64,000 nt of DNA from Clostridiales bacterium (GCA_017428545.1 JAFRQR010000017.1:1-64000); one strand, 5' to 3'; numbered from the stretch's first letter, positions 1-9,535 are shown. The notes: generated by a model from the sequence alone, not told the origin. A program made the numbers and translations.

Positions 1-119
1 TACTTAAGAAAACGCATTCATTTATGAGAACACTACAGAAAAACACCGACAAGGTGATCAATATTTTTAAGCATAAGAACCTGAATTATATTGCACAGTG
101 CGAAGGGAGACTGTCTTGA
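1..119 (+). CDS. Possible C-terminal fragment of an upstream gene (partial)
   Basis: A frame is open from base 3 (the window edge) to a TGA at 117-119, giving 38 codons. The peptide is Lys/Asn-rich and ends in NYIAQCEGRLS. I do not recognise a family. It lies upstream of, and on the same strand as, the M48 protease gene. This stretch is more AT-rich than the genes that follow, so it could also be non-coding. The evidence is only an uninterrupted frame at the contig edge. Confidence 0.3.
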   Translation, partial: LKKTHSFMRTLQKNTDKVINIFKHKNLNYIAQCEGRLS

Positions 120-175
120 TATTTAATGGCCGGAGTAATAGAATGAATTCCGAAGGACAATTGAGGTAAGACGAT

Positions 176-1135
176 ATGGATAACCGCTTCAACGCACAGC
201 CGGCCCCCGGCAATGCTTTTTCTCCGATCCCGGCTGATGTATCCGGAGGCGGGCTTCCTCCGTTTACGGATAAAGAGATCGCATCTTTCCGGCACAAAGC
301 CGAAAAGCCGCTATACCTGATCATGGTCTTTATCAACGCCGCACTGATCATAGCTGCGGTCGTATGTATCATTCTTGCGTTTTACGATTTCGGACCATTA
401 ACCGGAGATTCCGGCGCATGGGTCACAGAGAGGATTCTGGGCATCAGCGCGGAAGCGGAAGCTCATATTGAGATCCTTGTGATCCTGATCATGCTGCCGC
501 TTATTCTCATGGCGGCCGTCTATCTTTACTACGCACAGTACCGGGCGAATTCGATCCGTATTACCGAAAAGAACTTCCCGGAGATCTATCAGGTGGTCGA
601 AGACTATTCAAAGAGACTCGGCCTCAAGAGGGTCCCGAAGATCTACCTGACACAGGAAAACGGTGTTTTAAATGCATTTTCGACATATATCTTAAGAAGA
701 CAGTACATCGTGCTTCTGACCGACCTTTTCGAGGTCGCTTATCTGGAGCATCACGATCTGGAGAGCATGAAGTTCATCATCGCGCATGAGATGAGTCATA
801 TCCGCCTTCGCCATGCGACTTTCTCCTATCAGATGAGCATTCTTTTTGCCAACTATATTCCGATCTTGTCCTCTGCGCTGTCCCGTGCCCGAGAATACAG
901 CTGTGACCGTGTCGCCCAGCATCTGGTCGGTGTCAGCGGAGTCGAGCCGATGCTCGCATTAGTCGTCGGCAAGCACCTGTATAAGAAGGTCGATGTAGAG
1001 GATTATGTCAAACACTGCCATGAGACACGTGGTTTCTTCGTGTTTATCCTGAATCTTTTAAGTTCGCACCCGATCATGCCCAAACGTATCCAGGCTCTTC
1101 TTAAGGGTAGCGGAAGCGGCCGTCTGTTCTTCTGA
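176..1135 (+). CDS. M48-family zinc metalloprotease, integral membrane
   Basis: A 319-residue membrane protease of the M48 (HtpX/Ste24-like) type, expected to degrade or process membrane or surface proteins. The sequence shows two hydrophobic segments at about residues 45-70 and 97-121. They are followed by the zinc motif HEMSH (residues 204-208) inside FIIAHEMSH, and a downstream EYSCDR segment that supplies the third metal ligand in this family. The N-terminal 40 residues are polar and Pro-rich. The ATG at 176 has a GAGGT ribosome site 8-9 bases upstream. It appears monocistronic. The family is secure; the substrate cannot be read from sequence. Confidence 0.85.
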   Translation: MDNRFNAQPAPGNAFSPIPADVSGGGLPPFTDKEIASFRHKAEKPLYLIMVFINAALIIAAVVCIILAFYDFGPLTGDSGAWVTERILGISAEAEAHIEILVILIMLPLILMAAVYLYYAQYRANSIRITEKNFPEIYQVVEDYSKRLGLKRVPKIYLTQENGVLNAFSTYILRRQYIVLLTDLFEVAYLEHHDLESMKFIIAHEMSHIRLRHATFSYQMSILFANYIPILSSALSRAREYSCDRVAQHLVGVSGVEPMLALVVGKHLYKKVDVEDYVKHCHETRGFFVFILNLLSSHPIMPKRIQALLKGSGSGRLFF

Positions 1136-1220
1136 TTTTCACTTCTTCATGCAACTTGGCCAAAATAATCTTGCAAAAACAAGACCTTGAAATGAAAAAG
1201 TAGAAAATTCGTTTTTTGCG

Positions 1221-1249
1221 TTGACAAGCGCCCTCGAAACCTATTTACT
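1221..1249 (+). promoter_or_regulatory. Sigma-A-type promoter for the citrate/isopropylmalate synthase-type gene
   Basis: A perfect TTGACA at 1221-1226 is followed 17 bases later by TTTACT (1244-1249). The flanking DNA is AT-rich, and the start codon lies about 57 bases downstream behind AGGAGG. The -35 is excellent and the -10 is imperfect. Confidence 0.55.
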
Positions 1250-1305
1250 ATATACGTGTGCAATGGGGCACAACTATATAATTTTGCAAGCAGGAGGAAT
1301 ATCAC

Positions 1306-2703
1306 ATGAAAAATATTGCGTTGAGCGACAAGAGCAATCTTCTTGAGCAGGATCCGTATCAGTACACTTTGCAGGATGTCGAGAAGCCGGAACTCTTCCG
1401 CGAACTGTTCCCCTATGCTGAAGTTCCGAAGATCGCCTATAACTATAGAAAAGTTCCGATGAATATGCCGGAAAACATCTATATCACAGATACGACATTC
1501 CGTGACGGACAGCAGTCTCGAGCTCCTTATACCACTGAGCAGATGGTTGAGATCTATAAGATGCTCCACCGCCTCGGCGGCCCGAAGGGCATCATCCGCC
1601 AGACAGAGTTCTTCGTTTATTCCGACAAGGACAGAAAAGCACTTGAGCAGTGCATGGCGCTCGGCTATAAGTTCCCGGAGATCACCACATGGATCCGTGC
1701 GACAAAGTCCGACTTTGCACTTGTACGCAACATCGGCATCAAGGAAACAGGTATCCTCGTATCCTGCTCTGACTATCACATCTTCAACAAGATGGGTCTT
1801 ACACGTAAGCAGGCGATGGATAAATATCTCGGTATCGTTAAGGATGCCATCGATGCAGGCCTTCGTCCGAGATGTCACTTCGAAGATATCACACGTGCCG
1901 ATTTCTATGGTTTCGTAGTTCCGTTCGCAACGGCTCTTATGAGACTTTCCGAAGAAAGCGGTATCCCGGTAAAGATCCGTGCCTGCGATACCATGGGTTA
2001 TGGTGTTCCGTTCCCGGGTGTTGCTCTCCCGAGATCCGTATCCGGTATCATCTATGGTCTTCAGCACTATGCAGGTGTTCCTTGCGAAATGCTCGAGTGG
2101 CATGGTCACAATGACTTCTATAAGGGTGTTGTAAATGCAACTACCGCATGGCTTTATGGTGCACAGGCAGTTAACTGCTCACTTCTGGGTATCGGTGAGA
2201 GAACAGGTAACGTACCGCTCGAAGCCATGGTATTTGAGTATGCACAGCTCCGCGGTACTCTCGATGGCATGGATTCCCGCGTGATCACAGAGATCGCGGA
2301 TTACATCTCCCGTGAGACCAACTATGAGCTGCCGCCGATGACACCGTTTGTCGGAAAGAACTTTAACGTGACAAAGGCAGGTATCCACGCAGATGGTCTT
2401 CTGAAGGATCCTGAGATCTACAATATCTTCGATACGGAAGCACTTCTGGACCGTCCGCCGCTCGTTGCCGTAAGTAACGTTTCCGGTCTTGCCGGTATTG
2501 CATGCTGGATCAATAACTACTACCGTCTGGCCGGTGAAAGCGCCGTCAGCAAGAAGGATCCTTTTATCGCGAAGATGAAGGAGTGGATCGACAAGCAGTA
2601 CGATGAAGGCCGTATCACGGTCATCTCCGATGAAGAAATGGTCCACCTCTTCGAAGAGACAGCACCTGAAGTATATGCGAAGGTAGCAAGACCGAAAGCC
2701 TGA
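1306..2703 (+). CDS. Isopropylmalate/homocitrate synthase-family acyltransferase, probably Re-citrate synthase
   Basis: A 465-residue member of the HMGL-like family (2-isopropylmalate, homocitrate and Re-citrate synthases), which condense acetyl-CoA with a 2-oxo acid. Visible motifs are DTTFRDGQQSR near residues 62-72, with the metal-binding Asp and catalytic Arg, and HGHND at 266-270 with the two metal-ligand histidines. The leucine-sensing C-terminal domain of LeuA is absent, and there is no leuBCD or lysine gene nearby. That architecture matches the clostridial Re-citrate synthase group, which supplies 2-oxoglutarate in anaerobes lacking Si-citrate synthase. The gene stands alone with its own promoter and AGGAGG site. 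The family is certain; the Re-citrate assignment is an inference. Confidence 0.75.
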   Translation: MKNIALSDKSNLLEQDPYQYTLQDVEKPELFRELFPYAEVPKIAYNYRKVPMNMPENIYITDTTFRDGQQSRAPYTTEQMVEIYKMLHRLGGPKGIIRQTEFFVYSDKDRKALEQCMALGYKFPEITTWIRATKSDFALVRNIGIKETGILVSCSDYHIFNKMGLTRKQAMDKYLGIVKDAIDAGLRPRCHFEDITRADFYGFVVPFATALMRLSEESGIPVKIRACDTMGYGVPFPGVALPRSVSGIIYGLQHYAGVPCEMLEWHGHNDFYKGVVNATTAWLYGAQAVNCSLLGIGERTGNVPLEAMVFEYAQLRGTLDGMDSRVITEIADYISRETNYELPPMTPFVGKNFNVTKAGIHADGLLKDPEIYNIFDTEALLDRPPLVAVSNVSGLAGIACWINNYYRLAGESAVSKKDPFIAKMKEWIDKQYDEGRITVISDEEMVHLFEETAPEVYAKVARPKA

Positions 2704-2714
2704 TTTTAAACAAA

Positions 2715-2807
2715 AATTAAGCATAAAAGAAAACCACTAGGCCACGAGATTTTTGCGAAGCAAAACTGTTTGAGTGGCAGAGTGGTTATTCTTTTATGCT
2801 CTTAATT
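2715..2807. repeat. Nested palindromic element, probable bidirectional terminator
   Basis: Between two convergent genes, a left arm at 2715-2738 (AATTAAGCATAAAAGAA then CCACT) pairs with a right arm at 2781-2807 (AGTGG, TTCTTTTATGC, TTAATT). Nested inside are GCCAC/GTGGC (2741-2745 with 2774-2778) and a TTTTGC-GAA-GCAAAA hairpin. The inner CCACT/AGTGG stem is followed by U-rich sequence on both strands, so it can terminate transcription from either side. Its length and nesting exceed a simple terminator. Confidence 0.7.
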
Positions 2808-2854
2808 CTTTCTGGAGGATCGGGCTTTCGGTCCGATAGCCTTTTTCAGAAATT

Positions 2855-4267
2855 TCAGGTACTGCTTGTAGCGACGACGCCGGGGAGGACTTCATCTCCG
2901 ACGGAAACAGGAGCATCGATGATCGTTTTGTGGACCTTGGATGCGAGCTGGAAGATCTCTTCTTTCGGGATCTCGCCCTTGGACTTTACGCTGACTCTTC
3001 CGAGGGTTCCGTCTTCGTTTCTGACGCGGATCGTAGTCGTCAGGGTACGCATCGGATGCGTGACTTCGGCGATCGCATATTCTTCACCACGCGGACAGCT
3101 GTTTCCGGTAACGACCGGCGGCTCGGAAAGCTTGACGCTTAATCGGCATCCGCGCGGGCAGATAATACAGGTCATGTGGCGGACATTTCCGTCTTCGTTA
3201 TTTTCATCCTCATTTTCGTTCAGCGGCTTAATGACTTTGCCGGGGAAGACCTTCGGATTGTCGATCGCATCTTTTGCCGTTGTTTCAGCTTCGCCCGAAA
3301 CATAGAGCGCAGCAGCTTTTCCTGCCTTAATGGCCTCTTTGGTGACATTATCGGCAAGATCATGTACATGTAAGACATTTCCGCAGGCGAAGATACCGGG
3401 AATACCTGTCTCCAGAGATTCTGAAGCAAAAGGTCCGCCGGTCTTCGGGTCGATCGGGACGCCTGCTTTTCTGGACAGTTCGTTTTCCGGGATCAGACCG
3501 CAGGAAAGAAGAAGGGTATCGCATTCGATGTCCCATTCCGTTCCCGGGATGACCTGGTATTTGCTGTCCACCTTCGAAACAGTGATGCCGGTAAGGCGCT
3601 CTTTTCCGTGGATCGACGTGATCGTCTGGGAAAGATAAAGCGGGATGCCGTAATCTTCGAGGCACTGCGTGATGTTTCTTGCAAGTCCGCCCGGCTGAGG
3701 AGCGATCTCGATACACGCGAGGACCTTGGCGCCCTCTAATACCATGCGGCGGGCCATGATGAGTCCGATATCACCGGAACCGAGGATAACGACCTTTCTT
3801 CCGACCATAAAGCCGTCCATGTTGACATAGTGCTGGGCAAGACCTGCGGTCATGACACCTGCAGGACGTGTTCCGGGGATCGCCAGAGCGCCTCTTGCTT
3901 TTTCACGGCAGCCCATGGCCAGGATGATGGCTTTGGCGGAGATCTCGAAGTATCCGTCCTTCTTATTCATGGCATAGATCTTCTTTTCGGGAGTGATCTC
4001 CATGACAAAAGTATCGAGAAGAACATCCACGCCCGGAGCTTTTTCCTTAAGCTCTTCCATGGCGCGGTGTGCATATTCCGGTCCCGTCAGTTCCTCGCCG
4101 TAATGGCCGAGACCGAATCCGTTATGGATGCACTGATTGAGAATACCGCCGAGTTTGGTATCTCTTTCGATCAGAAGTACGGAAGAACATCCGTTTTCAA
4201 AAGTACTTGCCGCGGCGGCAAGACCTGCCGGGCCTCCGCCGATCACAACGATGTCGTAGTTCTTCAT
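2855..4267 (-). CDS. NAD(P)/FAD-dependent oxidoreductase fused to a C-terminal DUF1667 domain
   Basis: A 470-residue flavoprotein. The N-terminus carries the FAD dinucleotide motif GGGPAGLAAA (residues 10-19), and a second GSGD nucleotide motif lies mid-protein. This resembles the small pyridine-nucleotide oxidoreductase that partners GlpA-like dehydrogenases. From about residue 365 it continues into a Cys-rich DUF1667 segment, with CIICPRGC and a later CPRG. DUF1667 is usually a separate small gene in clostridial glycerol clusters; here it is fused. The start overlaps the stop of the upstream GlpA-like gene by 4 bases (ATGA), implying translational coupling and a joint enzyme complex. The electron acceptor is unknown. 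Confidence 0.8.
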   Translation of the reverse strand: MKNYDIVVIGGGPAGLAAAASTFENGCSSVLLIERDTKLGGILNQCIHNGFGLGHYGEELTGPEYAHRAMEELKEKAPGVDVLLDTFVMEITPEKKIYAMNKKDGYFEISAKAIILAMGCREKARGALAIPGTRPAGVMTAGLAQHYVNMDGFMVGRKVVILGSGDIGLIMARRMVLEGAKVLACIEIAPQPGGLARNITQCLEDYGIPLYLSQTITSIHGKERLTGITVSKVDSKYQVIPGTEWDIECDTLLLSCGLIPENELSRKAGVPIDPKTGGPFASESLETGIPGIFACGNVLHVHDLADNVTKEAIKAGKAAALYVSGEAETTAKDAIDNPKVFPGKVIKPLNENEDENNEDGNVRHMTCIICPRGCRLSVKLSEPPVVTGNSCPRGEEYAIAEVTHPMRTLTTTIRVRNEDGTLGRVSVKSKGEIPKEEIFQLASKVHKTIIDAPVSVGDEVLPGVVATSST

Positions 4268-5730
4268 ACGTTCACCTCCTCATCACGGGAAGTAAAAAGA
4301 TTCGAGCCGGTTCCGTCCTGAAGGATGGAAAGAGGAGAAGAATCTTCTCCCTGCTTGGCAAGGAGCATCTGTACGATACGGGGACCGCAGAAACCGCCCT
4401 GGCAGCGTCCCATGCCGGTTCCGGCACGGCGCTTGACGGCGTCGAGGGACTTCGGCGGGATCGGGCTGTTGATCGCATCACGGATCTCACCCTCGGTCAC
4501 GCCCTCGCAGCGGCAGACGATACGGCCGTAAGCCGGATCTTTGGAAACGAGCTGGGCACGCTCCTCATTGCTCATATATCTGAAGTGGACGGTCTTTCGG
4601 GTCATGTCATATCCGCCGCTCTTTTCGGGAAGGGAAACGCCGCCTTCTTTCAGAAGACCGACCATATAGCGGCCGATCGCAGGACTGCTGGCAAGTCCCG
4701 GGGACTTGATGCCGGCGGCCTCGAAAATACCCTTGTTATCCGGGATCTCGCGGATAATGAAATCATCGATATTGGTGTTGGCGCGAACGCCCGAAAAGTT
4801 TCTGATATTGTCGCGCCAGGAAATGTTCTTGACGGACTTCATGGCTTTTTCTTTAACTACGGCCAGCATCTTGGCGGTCGTTGCCGTGTCTTCCGGATCG
4901 CCCGTGAGGACTTCTGCCGTCGGACCGCAGATCAGGTTGCCGTGAACGGTCGGGGAGACGAGGATGCCTTTGCCGTCTTTATTCGGGCACTGGAAAATGA
5001 CGGTATTCGCTTTTGATGCTTCACATTTGTCGAGAAGGAAGTACTCGCCGCGGGTAGGAACGATCTTGAAATCCGGTTCGGCAACGAATCCGTGGACCTT
5101 ATCGGAACGAAGTCCGCAGGCCATAATGACCGTGCCCGCGTCAAAAGCACCGTTATTTGTAGTTACGGTGAACTTGGAAGAAGACCCTTGTTCGTTTTTG
5201 GAAATTCCGGTTACTTCGGATTCTCCGATAAAAGTACCGCCGTTTCTGACAAATACTTCCGCCTGCGCCAGACACAGTTCCCAAGGGCTTACGATACCTG
5301 CAGACGGAGCATATAATGCCGCAAGGGCCTCTTCAGAGACGCACGGCTCGAGTTTTCGGAGCTCTTCCTGATTCAGGATCTTTAGGTCCGGAACGCCGTT
5401 TTTGTTACCACGGTCCAAAAGTTCGCCGAGCAGTTCTTTTTCCTCGTCGGAAAAAGCCAAAACGACGGAACCGCAGCGCTTATACGGGACACTTAAGTTC
5501 TTGCAGAGTTCTTCGTAAAGGGCGCAGCCTTCTACATTGAGCTTTGCCATGAGCGTTCCCGGCTTCGGATCGAATCCTGCATGGACGATGGCACTGTTGG
5601 CTCTTGTGGAACCCATGGCTACGTCATTATTCTTATCGAGTAAAAGTACGGAAACATCGTACGGAATGAGGTTGTAGGCGATCGATGTGCCTATGACACC
5701 TGCACCGATGATGATGATGTCGTATTTCAT
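4264..5730 (-). CDS. GlpA-like FAD-dependent dehydrogenase with BFD-type [2Fe-2S] domain
   Basis: A 488-residue DAO-family flavoprotein resembling anaerobic glycerol-3-phosphate dehydrogenase. The FAD motif GAGVIGTSIA starts near residue 8. The C-terminal 80 residues hold a BFD-like iron-sulfur domain with CRCEGVT and GRCQGGFC cysteines. I start it at the ATG giving MKYDIIII because GAGAGG lies 5 bases upstream; an ATG 21 bases earlier lacks such a site. It is first in a two-gene operon with the DUF1667-fused oxidoreductase. Glycerol-3-phosphate oxidation is likely by family, but no glycerol kinase or facilitator is in view, so another 2-hydroxyacid substrate is possible. Confidence 0.8.
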   Translation of the reverse strand: MKYDIIIIGAGVIGTSIAYNLIPYDVSVLLLDKNNDVAMGSTRANSAIVHAGFDPKPGTLMAKLNVEGCALYEELCKNLSVPYKRCGSVVLAFSDEEKELLGELLDRGNKNGVPDLKILNQEELRKLEPCVSEEALAALYAPSAGIVSPWELCLAQAEVFVRNGGTFIGESEVTGISKNEQGSSSKFTVTTNNGAFDAGTVIMACGLRSDKVHGFVAEPDFKIVPTRGEYFLLDKCEASKANTVIFQCPNKDGKGILVSPTVHGNLICGPTAEVLTGDPEDTATTAKMLAVVKEKAMKSVKNISWRDNIRNFSGVRANTNIDDFIIREIPDNKGIFEAAGIKSPGLASSPAIGRYMVGLLKEGGVSLPEKSGGYDMTRKTVHFRYMSNEERAQLVSKDPAYGRIVCRCEGVTEGEIRDAINSPIPPKSLDAVKRRAGTGMGRCQGGFCGPRIVQMLLAKQGEDSSPLSILQDGTGSNLFTSRDEEVNV

Positions 5731-5826
5731 ATGACCCTCTCTTTTAACCATCTGGTTTTCATTATCGAACCTATTTTACTACAAATATGGCGCGAACTTG
5801 CATGAACCGCGCGAAATTCTACGAAA

Positions 5827-5855
5827 TTGACATCGACAGTCCAAATCATTATACT
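5827..5855 (+). promoter_or_regulatory. Consensus sigma-A promoter of proS
   Basis: TTGACA at 5827-5832, a 17-base spacer, and TATACT at 5850-5855. The expected transcription start near 5862 leaves a leader of about 30 bases before the proS ATG, too short for a T-box. Confidence 0.85.
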
Positions 5856-5892
5856 TTTCTTTGCTATATATATAGGATGCGAGGGATTAATC

Positions 5893-7602
5893 ATGCGAGT
5901 TTCTAAGCTTTTCATGTCCACACAAAGAGAAGTACCTTCTGATGCCGAGATCGTGAGCCATCAGCTCATGCTCCGCGCCGGCCTGATGCGTAAGGCTGCC
6001 GCAGGTATCTATTCATATATGCCGATGGGCTATCGTGCATACCGTAAGGTCGAGGCGATCGTCCGTGAGGAAATGGACCGCGCCGGTGCCCAGGAGCTGA
6101 TCATGCCGGCAGTTCTTCCGGCTGAGACCTACATGGCTTCCGGCCGCTGGGAAAAATTCGGCCCGGAGATGTTCCGTCTGAAAGACCGTGGCGGACGCCA
6201 GTTCTGCCTTGGCCCGACACACGAGGAGCCTTTTACCGAAGCCGTAAGAGATACGATCCGTTCTTATCGTAATCTTCCGGTCACCCTTTATCAGATCCAG
6301 CATAAGTACCGTGACGAGAAGCGTCCGAGATTCGGCGTCGTACGTTCCCGTGAGTTCGTCATGAAGGATGCATACAGCTTTGACGTCGATGAGGCAGGCC
6401 TTGATAAGTCTTACCTCAACATGAAAGAGGCTTACTGCAAGATCTTCGACCGCTGCAATCTCGACTACATCCTCGTAGATGCCGATTCCGGCGCGATGGG
6501 CGGTTCCGGTTCCCAGGAGTTCATGGTCAAGTCCGCTGTCGGTGAAGATGCGATCGCGTACTGCCCGGATTGTGATTATGCCGCTAACGAAGAAAAAGCA
6601 CCGTGCCCGGAGCTTCCGAAGGCCGAGGGATTTGAGATGCTTCCGATCGAGAAGATCGAGACGCCTCACGTAAAGACCATCGAAGAACTCATGGAGTTCA
6701 TGCACTCCGAGCCGACGGCTTTTGCCAAGACGATCCTTTACAACATCGACGGGAAGATCGTTGCCGTAATGGTCCGTGGTGACAGAGAGATCAACGAGAC
6801 AAAGCTCGGCAACCTCTTTGATGCCACCGAGATGAATCTCGCCTCTTTTGAAGAAGTTGAGAGAGTGACCGGCGCTGCAGTCGGATTTGCAGGCCCTGTA
6901 GGTCTTAAGGAAAAGGTAGAAGTCATCGCCGATTACGAAGTTGCCGCTATGCAGAACTTTATCGTCGGTGCCAATGAGACAGACTATCACTTCAAGAATG
7001 TAAACTTCGGCCGTGACTTTACTCCGGACCGTGTCGTAGATGTCCGCTGTGCCGTAGAAGGCGATCCGTGCCCGAAGTGCGGTAAGCCGCTTGCTATGTG
7101 CAGAGGTATCGAAGTCGGTCATATCTTTAAGCTCGGCACGAAGTATTCCGATGCCCTCCACTGCATCTACCTCGATAAGGACGGTAAAGAGAACTCCATG
7201 ATCATGGGCTGCTATGGTATCGGTGTTTCCAGGACCTTAGCCGCCATCATCGAGCAGCACTACGATGAGAACGGTATCATCTGGCCGATGTCCGTCGCTC
7301 CTTACCAGGTCATCGTCGTTCCGACGACTTCTCAGGATGAGACTGTCGTGAAGATGGCAGAAGAGATCCACGATGCGCTTGAAAAGGCCGGTGCCGAAGT
7401 TCTGATCGACGACAGAGAAGAGCGCGCAGGCGTGAAGTTCAAGGATGCCGACTTAATCGGTATTCCGGTACGTATCACTGTAGGCCGTAAGGCAGCTGAG
7501 GGTAAGGTCGAGTACAAGCTCCGCAGTGGATCTGAAGTTATCGAGATGACGGCAGAAGAAGCTGTCGCCGCTGCCCTTAAGGAGATCGAGGAGAAAAAGT
7601 GA
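5893..7602 (+). CDS. proS: Prolyl-tRNA synthetase (bacterial type, with editing insertion)
   Basis: Class II aminoacyl-tRNA synthetase that charges tRNA-Pro in the cytoplasm. The 569-residue length and the N-terminal block [13 protein letters not shown] fit the long bacterial ProRS. The [10 protein letters not shown] and [14 protein letters not shown] class II motifs are followed by an inserted editing (YbaK-like) domain at about 230-380, then [10 protein letters not shown] and an anticodon-binding domain with APYQVIVVP. The start at 5893 is preferred because it follows GAGGGA, matches the family N-terminus, and lies just after a consensus promoter that an upstream start would overlap. A separate YbaK-type deacylase is encoded at 51.2 kb. 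Confidence 0.97.
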   Translation: MRVSKLFMSTQREVPSDAEIVSHQLMLRAGLMRKAAAGIYSYMPMGYRAYRKVEAIVREEMDRAGAQELIMPAVLPAETYMASGRWEKFGPEMFRLKDRGGRQFCLGPTHEEPFTEAVRDTIRSYRNLPVTLYQIQHKYRDEKRPRFGVVRSREFVMKDAYSFDVDEAGLDKSYLNMKEAYCKIFDRCNLDYILVDADSGAMGGSGSQEFMVKSAVGEDAIAYCPDCDYAANEEKAPCPELPKAEGFEMLPIEKIETPHVKTIEELMEFMHSEPTAFAKTILYNIDGKIVAVMVRGDREINETKLGNLFDATEMNLASFEEVERVTGAAVGFAGPVGLKEKVEVIADYEVAAMQNFIVGANETDYHFKNVNFGRDFTPDRVVDVRCAVEGDPCPKCGKPLAMCRGIEVGHIFKLGTKYSDALHCIYLDKDGKENSMIMGCYGIGVSRTLAAIIEQHYDENGIIWPMSVAPYQVIVVPTTSQDETVVKMAEEIHDALEKAGAEVLIDDREERAGVKFKDADLIGIPVRITVGRKAAEGKVEYKLRSGSEVIEMTAEEAVAAALKEIEEKK

Positions 7603-7630
7603 TCCTTTAAACCGATTATACTAACAGGAT

Positions 7631-7663
7631 AAGCCACGCTGAGGAAAACAGCGTGGCTTTTTC
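7631..7663 (+). terminator. Intrinsic terminator of proS
   Basis: A perfect 11-base stem AAGCCACGCTG / CAGCGTGGCTT closes a short A-rich loop and runs directly into a T tract. Confidence 0.9.
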
Positions 7664-7715
7664 ATATCGAATGGTATAATGATTCCGGCAAACTGAAAAC
7701 GGAGAGTGATATGTG

Positions 7716-8477
7716 ATGGAATTCCGAAAGATTTTTGATACGATCCCCGAGCAATTCGACAAGTACAGACCGAGATACAGCCAAGAGCTTTTCGATGCGA
7801 TGATCAGTTACGGAAAGATCGGTCCCGGTAAAACTGTTCTGGAACTGGGACCGGGTACCGGCCAGGCAAGCGGACCGGTCATCGATACGGGCTGCGACTA
7901 CCATGCGATCGAGCTCGGCGAACATTTATATGCAAAGATGAAAGAAAAGTATTCCGGCCTTCCGAATTTCTCGATCGTCAATGATGACTTCATCACGCAT
8001 GATTTCGGGGAGCAGAAGTTTGATATGATCTATTCTGCGGCGACGATCCAGTGGATCCCGGAAGATGTGGCTTTCGGAAAGACGTTTGAGCTTCTTAAGC
8101 CGGGCGGAGTCCTCGCCATGTTGTATACAAGAGATGACTACCGTTCTGATAACGAAGAACTGTATGACAAGATCCAGGAGATCTACGCGCAATACTTTAA
8201 GCCGGAGATCGAGTATAAACAGGGAAACTTCGGGTATACGAAGGCGCCGGATTACGGGTATTCCGAGGTTGAAAAACTCGAGTTTGCCGGAAAACGAGAA
8301 TATACTGCAGACGATTTTGTCAGCTACACAGGCACGCACTGTACCCATATCGTGATTCCCGAACCTTATAAGACAAGGTTCTTCGACGGACTGCGGCAGG
8401 CGGTGCTCGATGCGGGAAACAGGATCGTTTTCAAAGATACCTATGTGCTTTATCTTACGAGAAAGCCGGAAAAGTAA
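7716..8477 (+). CDS. Class I SAM-dependent methyltransferase
   Basis: A 253-residue methyltransferase. Motif I is visible as VLELGPGTGQAS near residues 40-50, with the acidic residue after the second strand (IELGE) and the post-II segment FDMIYSAATIQWI. This layout matches the Methyltransf_11/25 group that acts on small molecules. The start is ATG at 7716, nine bases after GGAGAG; a GTG three bases earlier is equally usable. It stands alone between the proS terminator and the convergent AraC regulator. The substrate is unknown. Confidence 0.75.
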   Translation: MEFRKIFDTIPEQFDKYRPRYSQELFDAMISYGKIGPGKTVLELGPGTGQASGPVIDTGCDYHAIELGEHLYAKMKEKYSGLPNFSIVNDDFITHDFGEQKFDMIYSAATIQWIPEDVAFGKTFELLKPGGVLAMLYTRDDYRSDNEELYDKIQEIYAQYFKPEIEYKQGNFGYTKAPDYGYSEVEKLEFAGKREYTADDFVSYTGTHCTHIVIPEPYKTRFFDGLRQAVLDAGNRIVFKDTYVLYLTRKPEK

Positions 8478-8511
8478 ACACGAAGAACATCCGTAACAGG
8501 AAGAATATCCC

Positions 8512-9366
8512 TCAGCTTGGGGAGATATTCGTGTACTTCGATTCTTCAAGAAGCCTCGAAAGCTCTTCTTCCGTATGCTCTACAGGCAAAGTTGCACCCT
8601 GTTTGGACTTAATGTCCTTCGGGAAAGCTCTGTGGAAGTTCTGCTTTCTGTATTCTTCCGGAGTAAGCCCCGTCTGCTTCTTAAAGGCCTGGATAAAGTG
8701 GCTCTGCGTCGAGAACGACAGGAACTGCGAGATGTTCAGGCAAGAGTGGTCCGAATGCTTGAGCATGTGCTTGGCGGCTTCGATCTTCTTAATGCGGATG
8801 AAATCACTTACGGATACGCCCGTTTCTTTCTTGAAAAGCTTAGAGAAGTACGCGTCATTCAGGCCCAGGTATTCCGCGAGGTCCGGGACGAGGATGCGTT
8901 CCTGAAGATGACTGTAGATATATTCGATCGCGCGGACGACATGCTTACTGAAAATGTTGTCCAGACGGAGCGCTCTCATCCTGGTGCAGTAGTCCTCGAT
9001 GCACTGCTGCTGGATCTTGTCGAGCTGCGCCGTGGATGTCGCAGCATCGCACTTTTGGATATAGATGTCCGAAAGCGAATAGGAAGTTTCGACGTCCATG
9101 CCGTAGTTGATGCAGTATCTGGCGATCATGGCGATGGAAATGATCAGGTGATAGCGGACATTTCTCAAACGGTCAGGGGAGAGCGTGCCGACGCCGCGCA
9201 ACTCAGAGATGTGATATTCTCTGACCTGACGCATGACTTCCTCCAGCTGTCCGGTCGCCACAAGGTCATAAAAGTCCACCTCGTGCTCGTAAGAAGAGCG
9301 CACCATAAGATGCTCTCTTTGCATGAAAAGAAGCCTCTGGAGTTCTTTATTTATGTCTTGATCCAT
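8512..9366 (-). CDS. AraC-family transcriptional regulator
   Basis: A 284-residue regulator. The C-terminal roughly 100 residues form the two helix-turn-helix motifs of the AraC/XylS family (YLGLNDAYFSKLFKKETGVS and the later SHFIQAFKKQTGLTPEEYRK). The N-terminal 150 residues are alpha-helical and resemble no sugar cupin I recognise. I start at the ATG giving MDQDINKEL, because GGGGGTGA sits five bases upstream; earlier in-frame codons lie in the promoter zone. No target operon is adjacent: the convergent methyltransferase and the RNA candidate across the gap are the only neighbours. Confidence 0.85.
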   Translation of the reverse strand: MDQDINKELQRLLFMQREHLMVRSSYEHEVDFYDLVATGQLEEVMRQVREYHISELRGVGTLSPDRLRNVRYHLIISIAMIARYCINYGMDVETSYSLSDIYIQKCDAATSTAQLDKIQQQCIEDYCTRMRALRLDNIFSKHVVRAIEYIYSHLQERILVPDLAEYLGLNDAYFSKLFKKETGVSVSDFIRIKKIEAAKHMLKHSDHSCLNISQFLSFSTQSHFIQAFKKQTGLTPEEYRKQNFHRAFPKDIKSKQGATLPVEHTEEELSRLLEESKYTNISPS

Positions 9367-9535
9367 GATTGTCACCCCCGTTAATAACATCCCTGGAGCA
9401 CATCCCATAGGGCAGGTGCTTTTCGGCCTGTTATATGACAAAACCCCAAATGTCAAATAATCTTACAACATTATTATGACACAAAGTGCAAAAATTTGGT
9501 ATCGCAATTTCAAAAATAGAGTAGAATAATAATCG

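Noticed and set aside
5760-5892. T-box leader before proS
   Set aside because: The promoter leaves only about 30 bases of leader, with no specifier stem or antiterminator.
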